A stretch of DNA of 64,000 nt, from assembly GCF_000519205.1 (NCBI RefSeq), contig NZ_JAFB01000010.1, positions 209,716 to 273,715 on the forward strand, read 5' to 3'. Of the stretch, positions 16,476 to 24,390 are shown piece by piece (the first letter of the stretch is position 1; every line of letters starts with the position of its first letter). Both the position numbers and the translations under genes were made by a program. The stretch comes from Amycolatopsis taiwanensis DSM 45107 (GTDB lineage Bacteria; Actinomycetota; Actinomycetes; Mycobacteriales; Pseudonocardiaceae). Under the pieces are notes generated by a model that made no database searches, had not been told where the DNA came from, and saw only the letters and a list, made by a program, of their open reading frames with translations.

Positions 16476-17387
16476 GTGAGTGCGGCACGAGCGATCGGAC
16501 TGCTGCTGGGGGCGGCCGCGGATGAAGCGATCAGCGGATCCAGGCGGGTCGAGCGCCTGCTCGACGGCAAGTCCGGACTGTTGCTGGCGGGAGCGGCCCT
16601 GGCGGCGGGCATGGGTGTCGAGCGGGCCGGCCGGACCCGCCCGGTGCTGCAGGCGTTCGGCACGGCCGTGGCCACCTGGGCCGTCCTGGGTGGCGCGGGC
16701 CTGGCCACGAACGGCACCAAGCTGGCCCGCGACCTGGAGGAGGGCGAGCTCGAGTCGGCGCGGGCCAAGCTGGCCGAACTCGATACCCGCCGGACCGACT
16801 CCCTGGACGTGATCGGGCTCTCGCGCGCGTCGGTCGAGTCGGTCGCACAGCACACCTCGCACACGGTCGTCGGCCCGCTCTTCTGGGGCGCGGTCGCGGG
16901 TATCCCCGGCATGGTCTTCTCGCGCCTGGTCACCGCGCTGCGCGATCGCGCACGCGTGTTCGCCCGGTTCGGCGCCATCGTCGACCTGGTGCCCACGCGG
17001 TTCACCGCCGCGCTGACCGTCACCGGCGCGCCGGTGGTCGGCGGCTCGGCGAGCGGTGCCTGGCGGGCATGGCGGCGCGACACCATCGCGCATCCCAACC
17101 CCAACGAAGGACGCGTCGAAGCGGCCTTCGCGGGCGCGCTGGAGATCCGGCTCGGCGGTCGCACCGTCTATCCGCACGGCGTCGAGGAGCGGCCGGTGCT
17201 GGGTGACGGGCGAAACCCCGACGCCGGCCATGTCACGCGTGCGGTCGAGCTGTCCCGGGTGATCGGCTGGCTGACCGCGCTCAGCTCCGCGGTTCTTGCC
17301 GCCCTGCTGGAGGTTCGCCGGTCTCGCCGGCGTGGTCTTCGTCGTCTTCGGCGAGCATCTCTGCGACCGACTTGCGCCGCCGACTGA
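16476..17387 (+). CDS. cobD: CobD/CbiB-like cobalamin biosynthesis membrane protein, divergent
   Basis: 303 residues from GTG at 16476 (GTG at 16434 is an alternative). The C-terminal half matches CobD well: PVVGGSASGAWRAWRRDT, AHPNPNEGRVEAAFAGAL, then EIRLGGRTVYPHG and ERPVLGDGRNP, with four to five membrane helices. CobD attaches aminopropanol (or its phosphate) to cobyric acid. Two normally conserved N-terminal regions are altered: the GDP-x-x-x-HPV motif after the first helix reads ISGSRRVERLL, and ESVAENTxD reads ESVAQHTSH. It may be a paralogue with changed function. Its last 107 bp overlap the convergent SURF1 gene. Confidence 0.8.
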   Translation: MSAARAIGLLLGAAADEAISGSRRVERLLDGKSGLLLAGAALAAGMGVERAGRTRPVLQAFGTAVATWAVLGGAGLATNGTKLARDLEEGELESARAKLAELDTRRTDSLDVIGLSRASVESVAQHTSHTVVGPLFWGAVAGIPGMVFSRLVTALRDRARVFARFGAIVDLVPTRFTAALTVTGAPVVGGSASGAWRAWRRDTIAHPNPNEGRVEAAFAGALEIRLGGRTVYPHGVEERPVLGDGRNPDAGHVTRAVELSRVIGWLTALSSAVLAALLEVRRSRRRGLRRLRRASLRPTCAAD

Positions 17388-18270
17388 CCCGCTCGCGACT
17401 ACCCATCTCGGCCAGCACCCCGCCAGGCTTGAGTTCGCGCACGGTGAAATAGCCCAGCCCGGCGAGCGCCATCACCCCGAACGCGATCCACTGCAGCGCA
17501 TAGGAGAAGAACGGTCCGGAATCCAGTTGGGGCAGCGGAAGCGCGTTGATGACACCGGGCTGGTTCTGCTCCAGCTGGAAGTAGCCGGGCCGGATGGGCA
17601 GTCCGCTCGATCGGGCCACGACCCGCGAATCCACGACGTAGCTTTGCAGCTTGCCGCCGGTGGAGGCGTCGGCGAACGCGTCCCGGTTCTTCGGGTCCGT
17701 CTCGTCCTGCCGGATGCGCGCCTCGACCTGCACGGTCCCGGCGGGTGCGGCGGTATACGGCGGAACGCTCATGCGGTCTCCGGGGCTGAGGTACCCGCGG
17801 TCGACCAGCACGACCTGGCCGTCCGTCGTGCGCATCGGCGTGAGCACCTCGAACGCCGGCTGCCCCTGCACGGTTCGCAGGCGGGCGACAACCTCGTCTT
17901 CGGGCAGGTAGGTCCCGGTGATCGTGACCCGGCTCCATTCGGTCTGCGTGGACGGCGCGGCCCCCGGCGGAAGCACGCTGTCCAGCGGGCGAGGAGCCGC
18001 GGTCAGGGATTTCTGGATCGCGTCGTTCTGGGCCGTCCGCTCGGCGTTTCGGCCGAACTGCCAGGGTGACAGCAGGTAGAAGCAGGCGAAGGCGAAGGCG
18101 AGCACGCCCAGTACCAGGGCGATCCAGCTCGGCCGGAGCAGGAACTTGAGCGTCTTCAAGGAAAATCCCGAGCCGGCGCGGGTCTCCGTGGTGTGCTCAG
18201 GAGCGGCCGCCGGCTGGTCCTCGCTCTCGACGGCACGCCTCGTACCGGTGAGCTCGCGTCGCGCGCTCAC
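17281..18270 (-). CDS. SURF1-family protein (cytochrome oxidase biogenesis)
   Basis: 329 residues from GTG at 18270. A 40-residue hydrophilic N terminus precedes the first helix (SWIALVLGVLAFAFACFYLL) and the SURF1 signature SPWQFGRNAER. The extracytoplasmic domain has TITGTYLPEDEVVARLRTV, GYLSPGD and RPGYFQLEQNQPG, and the second helix is YALQWIAFGVMALAGLGYF, followed by a charged C-terminal tail. SURF1 helps assemble haem a into aa3-type cytochrome c oxidase. Tail-to-tail overlap of 107 bp with the CobD-like gene means the two mRNAs are complementary at their 3' ends. Confidence 0.93.
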   Translation of the reverse strand: MSARRELTGTRRAVESEDQPAAAPEHTTETRAGSGFSLKTLKFLLRPSWIALVLGVLAFAFACFYLLSPWQFGRNAERTAQNDAIQKSLTAAPRPLDSVLPPGAAPSTQTEWSRVTITGTYLPEDEVVARLRTVQGQPAFEVLTPMRTTDGQVVLVDRGYLSPGDRMSVPPYTAAPAGTVQVEARIRQDETDPKNRDAFADASTGGKLQSYVVDSRVVARSSGLPIRPGYFQLEQNQPGVINALPLPQLDSGPFFSYALQWIAFGVMALAGLGYFTVRELKPGGVLAEMGSRERVSRRRKSVAEMLAEDDEDHAGETGEPPAGRQEPRS

Positions 18271-18313
18271 CGGTCACCTCGAGATTGTCCTGTTGCCCGG
18301 CCGTGCACGACCT

Positions 18314-19171
18314 CTACGTTAGGCGCAACACCTTTCGTGCGGCGCTCAGGGCCTGTCCTGCGTAGCCGCCCCCGAACACGGCGGCGTGCATCAGCAGCGG
18401 GAACAACTGGTGCAGCTCCACACGGTCGCGCCAGCCGTCCGCCAGCGGCCTTTCGGCGCTCTCGGCGTAGGCGCCGAGAAACCGGTCGAGCAGGGGAGCC
18501 CCGAACAGTTGCAGCATGGCGAGGTCACCCTCGCGGTGCCCGCCGTGCGCCGCCGGGTCGATGAGCCAGGCCTGACGGTCCGACCAGTGCACGTTCCCGT
18601 TCCAGGCGTCGCCGTGTAGCCGGGCGGGTGGCTCCGGCGGGCCGGCCAGTCCGGGGAGCCGCTCACACACCCGGTCGAAGATCGCGACCTGGCCCGCGGT
18701 GAAGAGTCCCTGGTCCACGCACATGCGGACATACGGCTCGATGCGCTGCCGAGCGTAGAACGAGGGCCAGTCCGGATGGGACTCGTTGCGCATCGGCGCG
18801 ACGCCCATCCACGCACCGGCCGGGCCGCCAGGTGGTGGGCTGCCGAACGCCGGTGCGCCGCGCAGATGCACCTTCGCCAGCCCGCGGCCGAGTTCCTCGG
18901 CGGCTTGCTTCGAGGGGGCGCCGGGCGGGATGTACTCCAGGACGATCCATTCGTCGTCGTGGCCGTACACGGTGGGAACCGGCACGTCGCCGTGCTCGCC
19001 GAGCCAGCGCAGCCCGGCTGCCTCGGCCGCGGTTGCGCCAGGACCCACGCCGCGTTTGGCGACGACGGCCTCGCCACCTTCCAGTGAAGCCACCGAGATC
19101 GATCCGCCGCGCGGGCTTACCCGGGCGACCCGGCCACCGTGCAGCCGCTCGATGGCCTCTCGTGCGTTCAC
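18314..19171 (-). CDS. fructosamine kinase family protein (APH-like fold)
   Basis: 285 residues from GTG at 19171, overlapping the phosphatase stop (GTGA). The kinase-like fold shows GGEAVVAKRG (ATP-binding Lys), the catalytic loop RLHGDAWNGNVHW (HGDxWxGN) and LIDPAAHGGHREGDLAML, all typical of the fructosamine/ketosamine-3-kinase family (usual length 280-300). These enzymes phosphorylate the sugar of glycated lysines so that the adduct falls off. In bacteria the gene is commonly next to a low-molecular-weight phosphatase gene, as here; a joint role in protein deglycation is likely. Confidence 0.93.
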   Translation of the reverse strand: MNAREAIERLHGGRVARVSPRGGSISVASLEGGEAVVAKRGVGPGATAAEAAGLRWLGEHGDVPVPTVYGHDDEWIVLEYIPPGAPSKQAAEELGRGLAKVHLRGAPAFGSPPPGGPAGAWMGVAPMRNESHPDWPSFYARQRIEPYVRMCVDQGLFTAGQVAIFDRVCERLPGLAGPPEPPARLHGDAWNGNVHWSDRQAWLIDPAAHGGHREGDLAMLQLFGAPLLDRFLGAYAESAERPLADGWRDRVELHQLFPLLMHAAVFGGGYAGQALSAARKVLRLT

Positions 19172-19632
19172 AACCGCTCGCGGACCCAGTCGAGCAGGCC
19201 GGGCATGGTGCGCTCGATCATGGCGAGAACCTCGTCGAAACCCCCATCACCGCCGTAGTAGGGATCGGGCACCTCGGCGCCCGGCCCCGCCGCCGGGTCG
19301 AACTCGCGCAGCAGCCGGACGCGCTCGGGGTCGTCCACCTTGTGCAGCAGGCTGCGCAGGTGCCCGGAGTCGGCGGCGAGCAACAGGTCAGCCGTGAGAT
19401 GGTCGCTGTCGACCTGGGCGGCGACATGCTCCCCGCCATACCCGTGCGCGGCGAGCGTGGCCCGCGCCCGGGAATCTGCCGGTTCGCCGACGTGCCACGG
19501 GCCGGTGCCCGCGCTGGTCACCCGGACCTGCCCGGCCAGCCCCGCACGCCGCAGGTGCTCGCGGAACACCAGCGCCGCCATCGGTGACCGGCAGATATTG
19601 CCCGAACAGACGAAACAGAGGTGGATGCACAT
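19168..19632 (-). CDS. low-molecular-weight protein tyrosine phosphatase
   Basis: 154 residues from ATG at 19632, with a strong GAGGAG Shine-Dalgarno just upstream. The P-loop CSGNICRS (Cys9, Arg15, Ser16) follows the first strand, and the general acid lies in PDPYYGGDGGFDEV, so the active site is complete. Members remove phosphate from tyrosine or from small phospho-substrates. Translationally coupled to the fructosamine kinase gene. In this context it may act on fructosamine 3- or 6-phosphates rather than, or as well as, phosphotyrosine; that is inference from gene neighbourhood. Confidence 0.94.
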   Translation of the reverse strand: MCIHLCFVCSGNICRSPMAALVFREHLRRAGLAGQVRVTSAGTGPWHVGEPADSRARATLAAHGYGGEHVAAQVDSDHLTADLLLAADSGHLRSLLHKVDDPERVRLLREFDPAAGPGAEVPDPYYGGDGGFDEVLAMIERTMPGLLDWVRERL

Positions 19633-19786
19633 TTTGGTTCTCCTCGGTGCCCTGGCGTTCACCCAACCAACACGGAAGCCAGAAACATGACCACCGTAGC
19701 CATGCACGGAGGCCACCACCGAACGGCCTTGCGCCCGGCGCGGAGCACTCGGCATCACGGAAGGAGAGTTCTCGGTGCCGCGCATG

Positions 19787-19809
19787 GTGGAGCAAGGTGG
19801 ATTTGCTAC
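19787..19809. repeat. single-arm copy of the TTTGCTACG palindrome family
   Basis: GTGGAGCAAGGTGG followed by ATTTGCTAC, then ACAGATAGC in place of the opposing arm. It sits in the 259-bp gap between the dehalogenase-like gene and the phosphatase gene, both on the minus strand. I see nothing else in that gap except the phosphatase ribosome binding site. Confidence 0.85.
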
Positions 19810-19891
19810 AGATAGCCCCGCACCGAAGACCGCCGCGGCCGCCCCGGTACGTCGCCAAGCTCCTCAACCAGTTGCCCGGCTATCGCTCGTC

Positions 19892-20776
19892 CTAGGGATG
19901 GGCATCCCAGTGGCGGAGTAGCGCGGTGGTGAGTTCGCCGGCCCGCTCGTCGGGAAAGAACAGCCGTGCCCCGTCGAGTTCGACGACCTCGGTGGCGCCG
20001 GGGATGGTGTCGCGCAGCCAGTAGGCCCAGTTTCGGGAGAAGAACTTGTCGCCCGTGCCCCACACGATGAGGGTGGGAACCTCCAGCCGGGTCAGAGCGG
20101 GCTCCACGGCGAGTAGGTCGCGGGCACGGATGGAAGTGAACATGCGTAGGTTCCGGCGGGTCCGCTCTCGGTCGGCGAACAGCGGTTCGAGCCAGGCGCG
20201 GGCAATGTCGTCGGGCAGGCCGGCGGGATCCTGGTAGCCGGACCGGTACATGCGTCTGCGGGCTGCCGGCGTCTGCACCCGCCTCGGTCCGAGGCGGGCG
20301 ATGAAGTCGAGGCGGGTGGCTTGGTCGGCCCGAGCGAGCCAGTACGCCAGTCTCGACCCTCGGGGTGGCACGTTGTCGTGTGCCTCGCAGTTGGTCAGGG
20401 TGAGGGTGTGGAGCCGGTCGGGGTCACCGGCCGCGAACACCTGGGCGATGGCGCCGCCGGTGTCGTTCGCGACCAGATCGATGTCGGTGAGGCCGAGCGC
20501 GTCGCAGCAGTCGGCGACGAAGCGAGCCAAGCTCGGCAGGGAGAAGTCCCGCCTGTCAGCGGCGGGGGTCTGGCCGTGGAGCGGAAGGTCGATGGCCACA
20601 CAGCGGCGCTCGGGAAGCCGGTCGAGCACGTTGCGCCACAGATAACTGCTGGTCAGTAGTCCGTGGACGAACACCGCCGGCCTGCCAGGGCCGCCCGTGT
20701 CGAGGCAACTGGCCGGCCCGGAGGGAGTATCGATCTCACGGCGGTGGAGGTCGAGATGTTGCGTCGTGGCAGGCAT
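19892..20776 (-). CDS. haloalkane-dehalogenase-like alpha/beta hydrolase lacking the catalytic His
   Basis: 294 residues from ATG at 20776. HGLLTSSYLWRNV corresponds to the dehalogenase oxyanion loop (HGNPTxSYLWRN). The nucleophile elbow is VANDTGGAIAQ with Asp105, as in haloalkane dehalogenases, and IVWGTGDKFFS precedes the usual acid. However, the C-terminal segment that should read AGHF reads LDGARLFFPDERAGEL, so the catalytic histidine appears to be missing. It may be inactive as a dehalogenase or have another activity. It is divergent from a TetR gene across two palindromic operators, and is therefore probably the repressed target. Confidence 0.85.
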   Translation of the reverse strand: MPATTQHLDLHRREIDTPSGPASCLDTGGPGRPAVFVHGLLTSSYLWRNVLDRLPERRCVAIDLPLHGQTPAADRRDFSLPSLARFVADCCDALGLTDIDLVANDTGGAIAQVFAAGDPDRLHTLTLTNCEAHDNVPPRGSRLAYWLARADQATRLDFIARLGPRRVQTPAARRRMYRSGYQDPAGLPDDIARAWLEPLFADRERTRRNLRMFTSIRARDLLAVEPALTRLEVPTLIVWGTGDKFFSRNWAYWLRDTIPGATEVVELDGARLFFPDERAGELTTALLRHWDAHP

Positions 20777-20816
20777 CAGCTTCCCCTGTCGAGGTCAGGT
20801 GTAATCTGCAGGCCAA

Positions 20817-20833
20817 AGACCGACTGTCGGTCT
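20817..20833. promoter_or_regulatory. TetR operator 1, AGACCGAC-T-GTCGGTCT
   Basis: A perfect palindrome with 8-bp arms around one base. It shares the half site AGACCGAC with operator 2, whose centre is 26 bp away. It lies on the hydrolase side of the divergent promoter region. Confidence 0.8.
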
Positions 20834-20840
20834 AACTTTT

Positions 20841-20861
20841 ACAGACCGACAGTCGGTCTGT
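20841..20861. promoter_or_regulatory. TetR operator 2, ACAGACCGAC-A-GTCGGTCTGT
   Basis: A perfect palindrome with 10-bp arms around one base, ending 20 bp before the TetR ATG at 20882. Two copies of the same half site in one divergent gap strongly suggest cooperative autorepression plus repression of the hydrolase gene. The TAACTT between the two operators may be the TetR -10. Confidence 0.85.
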
Positions 20862-20881
20862 CAATGATCTCCGGGACGGCG

Positions 20882-21484
20882 ATGAACAAGAACGTGGAAC
20901 GAGGCAAGACGACCCGGGCGCAGCTGATCGAGATCGCCAGCCGCCTCTTTGCCTCCCGCGGCTACGACCGCACTTCCATCGACGCGGTGCTGGCCGAGTC
21001 CGGCGCGAGCCGCGGGTCCCTCTACCACCACTTCAAGAACAAGGAAGCGCTGTTCCTGGCCGTGGTGAAGGACGCAAGCGCTCGAGCCAGCCGGCCTGCG
21101 GCAGAAGAGATGCGTGCCGCGCCCGATTCGCTCGCGGCCTTGCGCGTCGGTTGCCTGGCCTGGATCCGGCTCGCGGGTGATCCCGCTGTTCGGCAGATCG
21201 TGCTCATCGACGCGCCCGCCGTGCTGGGTTGGCAGCGGTGGCGCGCGCTGGACGAACAAGGCCCGCTGGGAACAATCAGGGGGCTGTTGGCCGACGCTGC
21301 CCACGACGGCGGGATCGAGCCACACCATGTCGACGCGTTCGCGCGCATCGTGCTCGCCGCACTCAACGAGCTGTCCATGATGGTCGCCCACGCCGAGGAC
21401 CGCACCAAGGCGCTGGCCACGGCCGAGAGCGCGGTGGAAGAGTTCCTCGACCGCCTCTTGGCCCCGGTCGTTCATGCCGGGTGA
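20882..21484 (+). CDS. TetR/AcrR-family transcriptional regulator
   Basis: 200 residues from ATG at 20882; an upstream ATG at 20864 abuts the operator, so I prefer the later start. The helix-turn-helix is clear: TRAQLIEIASRLFASRGYDRTSIDAVLAESGASRGSLYHHF with NKEALFLAVV after it. The C-terminal ligand-binding domain (about 130 residues) resembles the TetR_C_33-like group with IDAPAVLGWQRWRALDE. It very probably binds the two palindromes at 20817-20861 and controls the divergent dehalogenase-like gene. The effector is unknown. Confidence 0.93.
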   Translation: MNKNVERGKTTRAQLIEIASRLFASRGYDRTSIDAVLAESGASRGSLYHHFKNKEALFLAVVKDASARASRPAAEEMRAAPDSLAALRVGCLAWIRLAGDPAVRQIVLIDAPAVLGWQRWRALDEQGPLGTIRGLLADAAHDGGIEPHHVDAFARIVLAALNELSMMVAHAEDRTKALATAESAVEEFLDRLLAPVVHAG

Positions 21485-21523
21485 ACCCGCGTGCCGCCGG
21501 AGATGAGATGCGAAGATCCGGGT

Positions 21524-22372
21524 ATGCCCACCCTTGCCGAGATGATCAGCAGTCTGGAAGCCGCCTACCCGCCCGAGCTGGCGGAGAGCTGGGACGCCGT
21601 CGGACTGGTCTGTGGTGATCCCGCCGAGGAGGTAGACCGCGTCCTGATCTGCGTCGACCCCGTCACGGCCACTGTGGACGAGGCCTTCGCGCTCGGCGCC
21701 CAGCTAATTGTCGCGCACCATCCGCTGCTGCTGCGCGGTGTGCATGGCGTCGCTGCGGACACCGCCAAGGGGCGCCTGGTCCACCGCCTGATCCGCGGCG
21801 GCATCGCGCTGTACTGCGCACACACCAACGCCGACGCGGCGAGCCCCGGCGTTTCGGACGCGCTCGCCGAAGCGATCGGGCTGCGCGTACTGCGGCCGCT
21901 CGCCCCCCACCCCGACGGCGCGACCGGCATCGGCCGCATCGGCGAACTGCCCGAGCCGGAGCCGTTCGCCGCATTCGTCCATCGGGTGGCGGACGCACTG
22001 CCGGAAACGGAGCCGGGTGTGGTCGGCGCCGGAGACCCCGACCGTCTCATTAGGACAGTGGCGGTGTCAGGTGGGGCGGGCGACTCCTACCTCGACGCCG
22101 TACGTGTCGCCGGAGTCGACGCGTACGTAACGGCCGACCTGCGCCACCATCCGGCCGGCGAGCATCTCGAGGCGGGCGGGCCCGCGCTCGTCGGTGTCAC
22201 GCACTGGGCCAGCGAGTGGCCCTGGTGCGAGCAAGCCTCGGCGGTTCTCCGTGCGGCCTTTGCGGGTAACGTCGAGGTTCACGTGTCCACACGCCCCACC
22301 GATCCCTGGACGGTACGTGCCGGGGCGAAGACCGGGAGTGGGCAAAAGCGACTCAGCGTCAAGGGAGAATGA
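21524..22372 (+). CDS. Nif3-like dinuclear metal centre protein (GTP cyclohydrolase 1 type 2 / NIF3 family)
   Basis: 282 residues from ATG at 21524. Metal ligands are visible: VAHHPLLL (the HH pair), [13 protein letters not shown] (His and Asp) and, near the C terminus, [13 protein letters not shown] (His and Glu). The opening [13 protein letters not shown] matches the family. Members form hexameric toroids with two metal ions per subunit; the physiological reaction is uncertain. The length is that of the short form without a central PII-like insert. In actinobacteria it precedes the zinc-ribbon coiled-coil gene and RNase H, as here. Confidence 0.93.
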   Translation: MPTLAEMISSLEAAYPPELAESWDAVGLVCGDPAEEVDRVLICVDPVTATVDEAFALGAQLIVAHHPLLLRGVHGVAADTAKGRLVHRLIRGGIALYCAHTNADAASPGVSDALAEAIGLRVLRPLAPHPDGATGIGRIGELPEPEPFAAFVHRVADALPETEPGVVGAGDPDRLIRTVAVSGGAGDSYLDAVRVAGVDAYVTADLRHHPAGEHLEAGGPALVGVTHWASEWPWCEQASAVLRAAFAGNVEVHVSTRPTDPWTVRAGAKTGSGQKRLSVKGE

Positions 22373-22375
22373 CCG

Positions 22376-23113
22376 GTGAAGGCAGAACCCGCCGTCCAGC
22401 GTCAGCTGCTCGAGCTCGCGAAGGTGGACGCCGAGTTGTCGCGCGTCGAGCACCGCCGCCGCACGCTGCCCGAGCTGGCCGAGATCGGCGACGCCGAGAA
22501 GACCCTGCGGGAACGGCGCGACGCGCTGGTCTCGACCCAGACCGCCGCCTCCGACCTCGACCGCGAGATCACGCGGCAGGAGAAGGAGGTCGAGTCGGTC
22601 CATGCCCGCGGCGACCGGGACAGGAAGCTGATGGAGTCCGGTTCCGTGGCGGCCAAGCAGATGACCGACATCCAGCACGAGCTGGACACGTTGAGCCGGC
22701 GGCAGACGGCGCTGGAAGACGACCTGCTCGAGTTGATGGAACGCCGTGAGGCCCTGGAGATGGACGCGCGGCACACCGGCGCCGAGGTGGACAAGGCCGA
22801 GGAGTCGCTGGCGGACGCGAAACGTCGCCGGGACGAGGCCCTCGCCGACCTCGACACGACCCAGGCCCGCCGAGCCGAGGACCGGGCCAAGCTGCTGCCC
22901 AAGTTCGGCGACGACCTGCTGCGCCTCTACGAACGGGTGCGGGAGCAGAAGGGGATCGGCGCGGCGCTGATGAAGGCCCGCCGGTGCGGTGCCTGCCAGC
23001 TGGAACTGGACCGCAGCACGGTCGCCGAGATCAAGGCGGCGCCGGAAGACGAGGTTGTGCGGTGCGACAACTGCGGCGCCATCCTGGTGCGGACCCTGGA
23101 GTCCGGCCTGTGA
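22376..23113 (+). CDS. coiled-coil zinc-ribbon protein (CT398/DUF164-like)
   Basis: 245 residues from GTG at 22376, preceded by AAGGGAG. Residues 1-180 are a long antiparallel coiled coil rich in Glu, Arg, Leu and Ala (LELAKVDAELSRVEHRRRTL, LDTLSRRQTALEDDLLELME). The C terminus is a four-cysteine zinc ribbon, CGACQLEL ... CDNCGAILVR. Structural relatives resemble flagellar FlgZ/CT398 proteins or nucleic-acid-binding ribbons; the function in actinobacteria is unsettled. It overlaps the RNase H gene by 4 bp (GTGA), which suggests a link to nucleic acid metabolism. Confidence 0.92.
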   Translation: MKAEPAVQRQLLELAKVDAELSRVEHRRRTLPELAEIGDAEKTLRERRDALVSTQTAASDLDREITRQEKEVESVHARGDRDRKLMESGSVAAKQMTDIQHELDTLSRRQTALEDDLLELMERREALEMDARHTGAEVDKAEESLADAKRRRDEALADLDTTQARRAEDRAKLLPKFGDDLLRLYERVREQKGIGAALMKARRCGACQLELDRSTVAEIKAAPEDEVVRCDNCGAILVRTLESGL

Positions 23114-24264
23114 CCCGCTCGGATGCGCCGCGGCGCGTGATCGTCGAGGCCGACGGCGGGTCGCGCGGGAACCCCGGGCCGGCCGGGTACGGTGCGGTGG
23201 TCAAGGACGCCGAAACCGGGGCGGTGCTGGCGGAAAGCCAGGATGGGCTCGGGATCGCCACCAACAACGTCGCCGAGTACACCGGCCTGATCGCCGGCCT
23301 GCGTGCGGCCGCCGAGCTCGGCGCGTCCACTGTGGACGTCCGGATGGACTCGAAGCTGGTCGTCGAGCAGATGTCCGGCCGCTGGAAGATCAAGCATGCG
23401 GCGCTGCAGCCGCTCGCCTTGCAGGCGCGCGATCTCGCCGCGCGGTTCGAGCGGGTGCGCTACGAGTGGATTCCCCGGGCGCAGAACGCGCATGCCGACC
23501 GCCTCGCCAATGAGGCGATGGACACGCAGGCGGGCAAGGCCACCAATCCGGCTGGTGCGAAGGCCCGACCGGCACCGGCTCAGGGTGCGCCCGGCGCCAC
23601 CGCGTCGGCGACCCGGTGGAGCGGCGCCCAGGGGCGGCCGACCAGGATGCTGCTGGTCCGGCACGGCCAGACCGAGCTTTCCATCGACCGGCGCTACTCC
23701 GGGCGGGGCGACGTGGCGCTGACCGAGCACGGCCGGGAACAGGCAGCCGCCCTCGCCAAACGTCTCGCCGCGCTGCCGGGCCTGGCGGCCGGTGGGGAGG
23801 TCGCGCCGATCGTCTCCTCGCCACTGACCAGGGCGAGGCAGACGGCGCAGGAGATCGCCGACGCGATCGGCGGGCGGGTCGAGACCCATCAGGGACTGCT
23901 GGAGACGGACTTCGGTGCGTGGGAAGGGCTGACCTTCGCCGACGCGGCCCGCCAGGATCCCGAACTGCACGCCCGGTGGATCCGCGACACCTCGGTGGCG
24001 GCACCGGGCGGGGAAAGCTTCGACGTCGTGTACGACCGGGTCCGCGGGGTCCGCGCCGACCTCGTGGCCGCGCATGCCGGCCGGACCATCGTCGTGGTCA
24101 GCCATGTCACGCCCATCAAGTCGCTCCTGCGGTTAGGCCTGGATGCGGGCCCGTCGTTGCTGTTCCGGATGCACCTCGACCTGGCCTCGCTGTCGATCGT
24201 CGAGTTCTACCCCGACGGCAACGCCTTGGTCCGCCTCGTCAACGACGTCTCCCACCTCAGCTGA
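23110..24264 (+). CDS. bifunctional RNase HI / histidine (acid) phosphatase
   Basis: 384 residues from GTG at 23110. The N-terminal RNase HI domain (residues about 8-140) has the acidic triad in VEADGGSRGNPGPAG, NNVAEYTGLIAGL and VRMDSKLVVEQM, plus an AHADRLANEAM segment. A Pro/Ala linker (about residues 145-175) leads to a histidine phosphatase domain with LLVRHGQTE and VVSHVTPIKSLL. The same fusion occurs in M. tuberculosis (Rv2228c). It removes RNA from RNA-DNA hybrids; the phosphatase half may act on a cobalamin or sugar-phosphate intermediate. Confidence 0.95.
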   Translation: MTRSDAPRRVIVEADGGSRGNPGPAGYGAVVKDAETGAVLAESQDGLGIATNNVAEYTGLIAGLRAAAELGASTVDVRMDSKLVVEQMSGRWKIKHAALQPLALQARDLAARFERVRYEWIPRAQNAHADRLANEAMDTQAGKATNPAGAKARPAPAQGAPGATASATRWSGAQGRPTRMLLVRHGQTELSIDRRYSGRGDVALTEHGREQAAALAKRLAALPGLAAGGEVAPIVSSPLTRARQTAQEIADAIGGRVETHQGLLETDFGAWEGLTFADAARQDPELHARWIRDTSVAAPGGESFDVVYDRVRGVRADLVAAHAGRTIVVVSHVTPIKSLLRLGLDAGPSLLFRMHLDLASLSIVEFYPDGNALVRLVNDVSHLS

Positions 24265-24279
24265 GTCCGCCCGCGTTGT

Positions 24280-24330
24280 GGAGGAAGGTGGATTTGCTAC
24301 GGACTATCCGTAGCAAATCCACCTTCCTCC
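24280..24330. repeat. palindromic element, arm types A/A, perfect 24-bp arms
   Basis: Arms at 24280-24303 and 24307-24330 are exact reverse complements (GGAGGAAGG-TGGA-TTTGCTACGGA) around the loop CTA. It lies between the RNase H-phosphatase gene and rnpB, 53 bp before the rnpB -10, so it probably forms a hairpin at the 3' end of the upstream mRNA. Confidence 0.95.
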
Positions 24331-24382
24331 AGTACCTGGCTGGGCTCGCCCAGGTGGCGCCGGGTATGTCGGGAGTGCGGAC

Positions 24383-24388
24383 TATCCT
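24383..24388 (+). promoter_or_regulatory. -10 hexamer TATCCT of rnpB
   Basis: TATCCT is followed, 6-7 bases on, by the 5' strand of RNase P RNA helix P1. The -35 region is not obvious. Confidence 0.55.
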
Positions 24389-24390
24389 GG

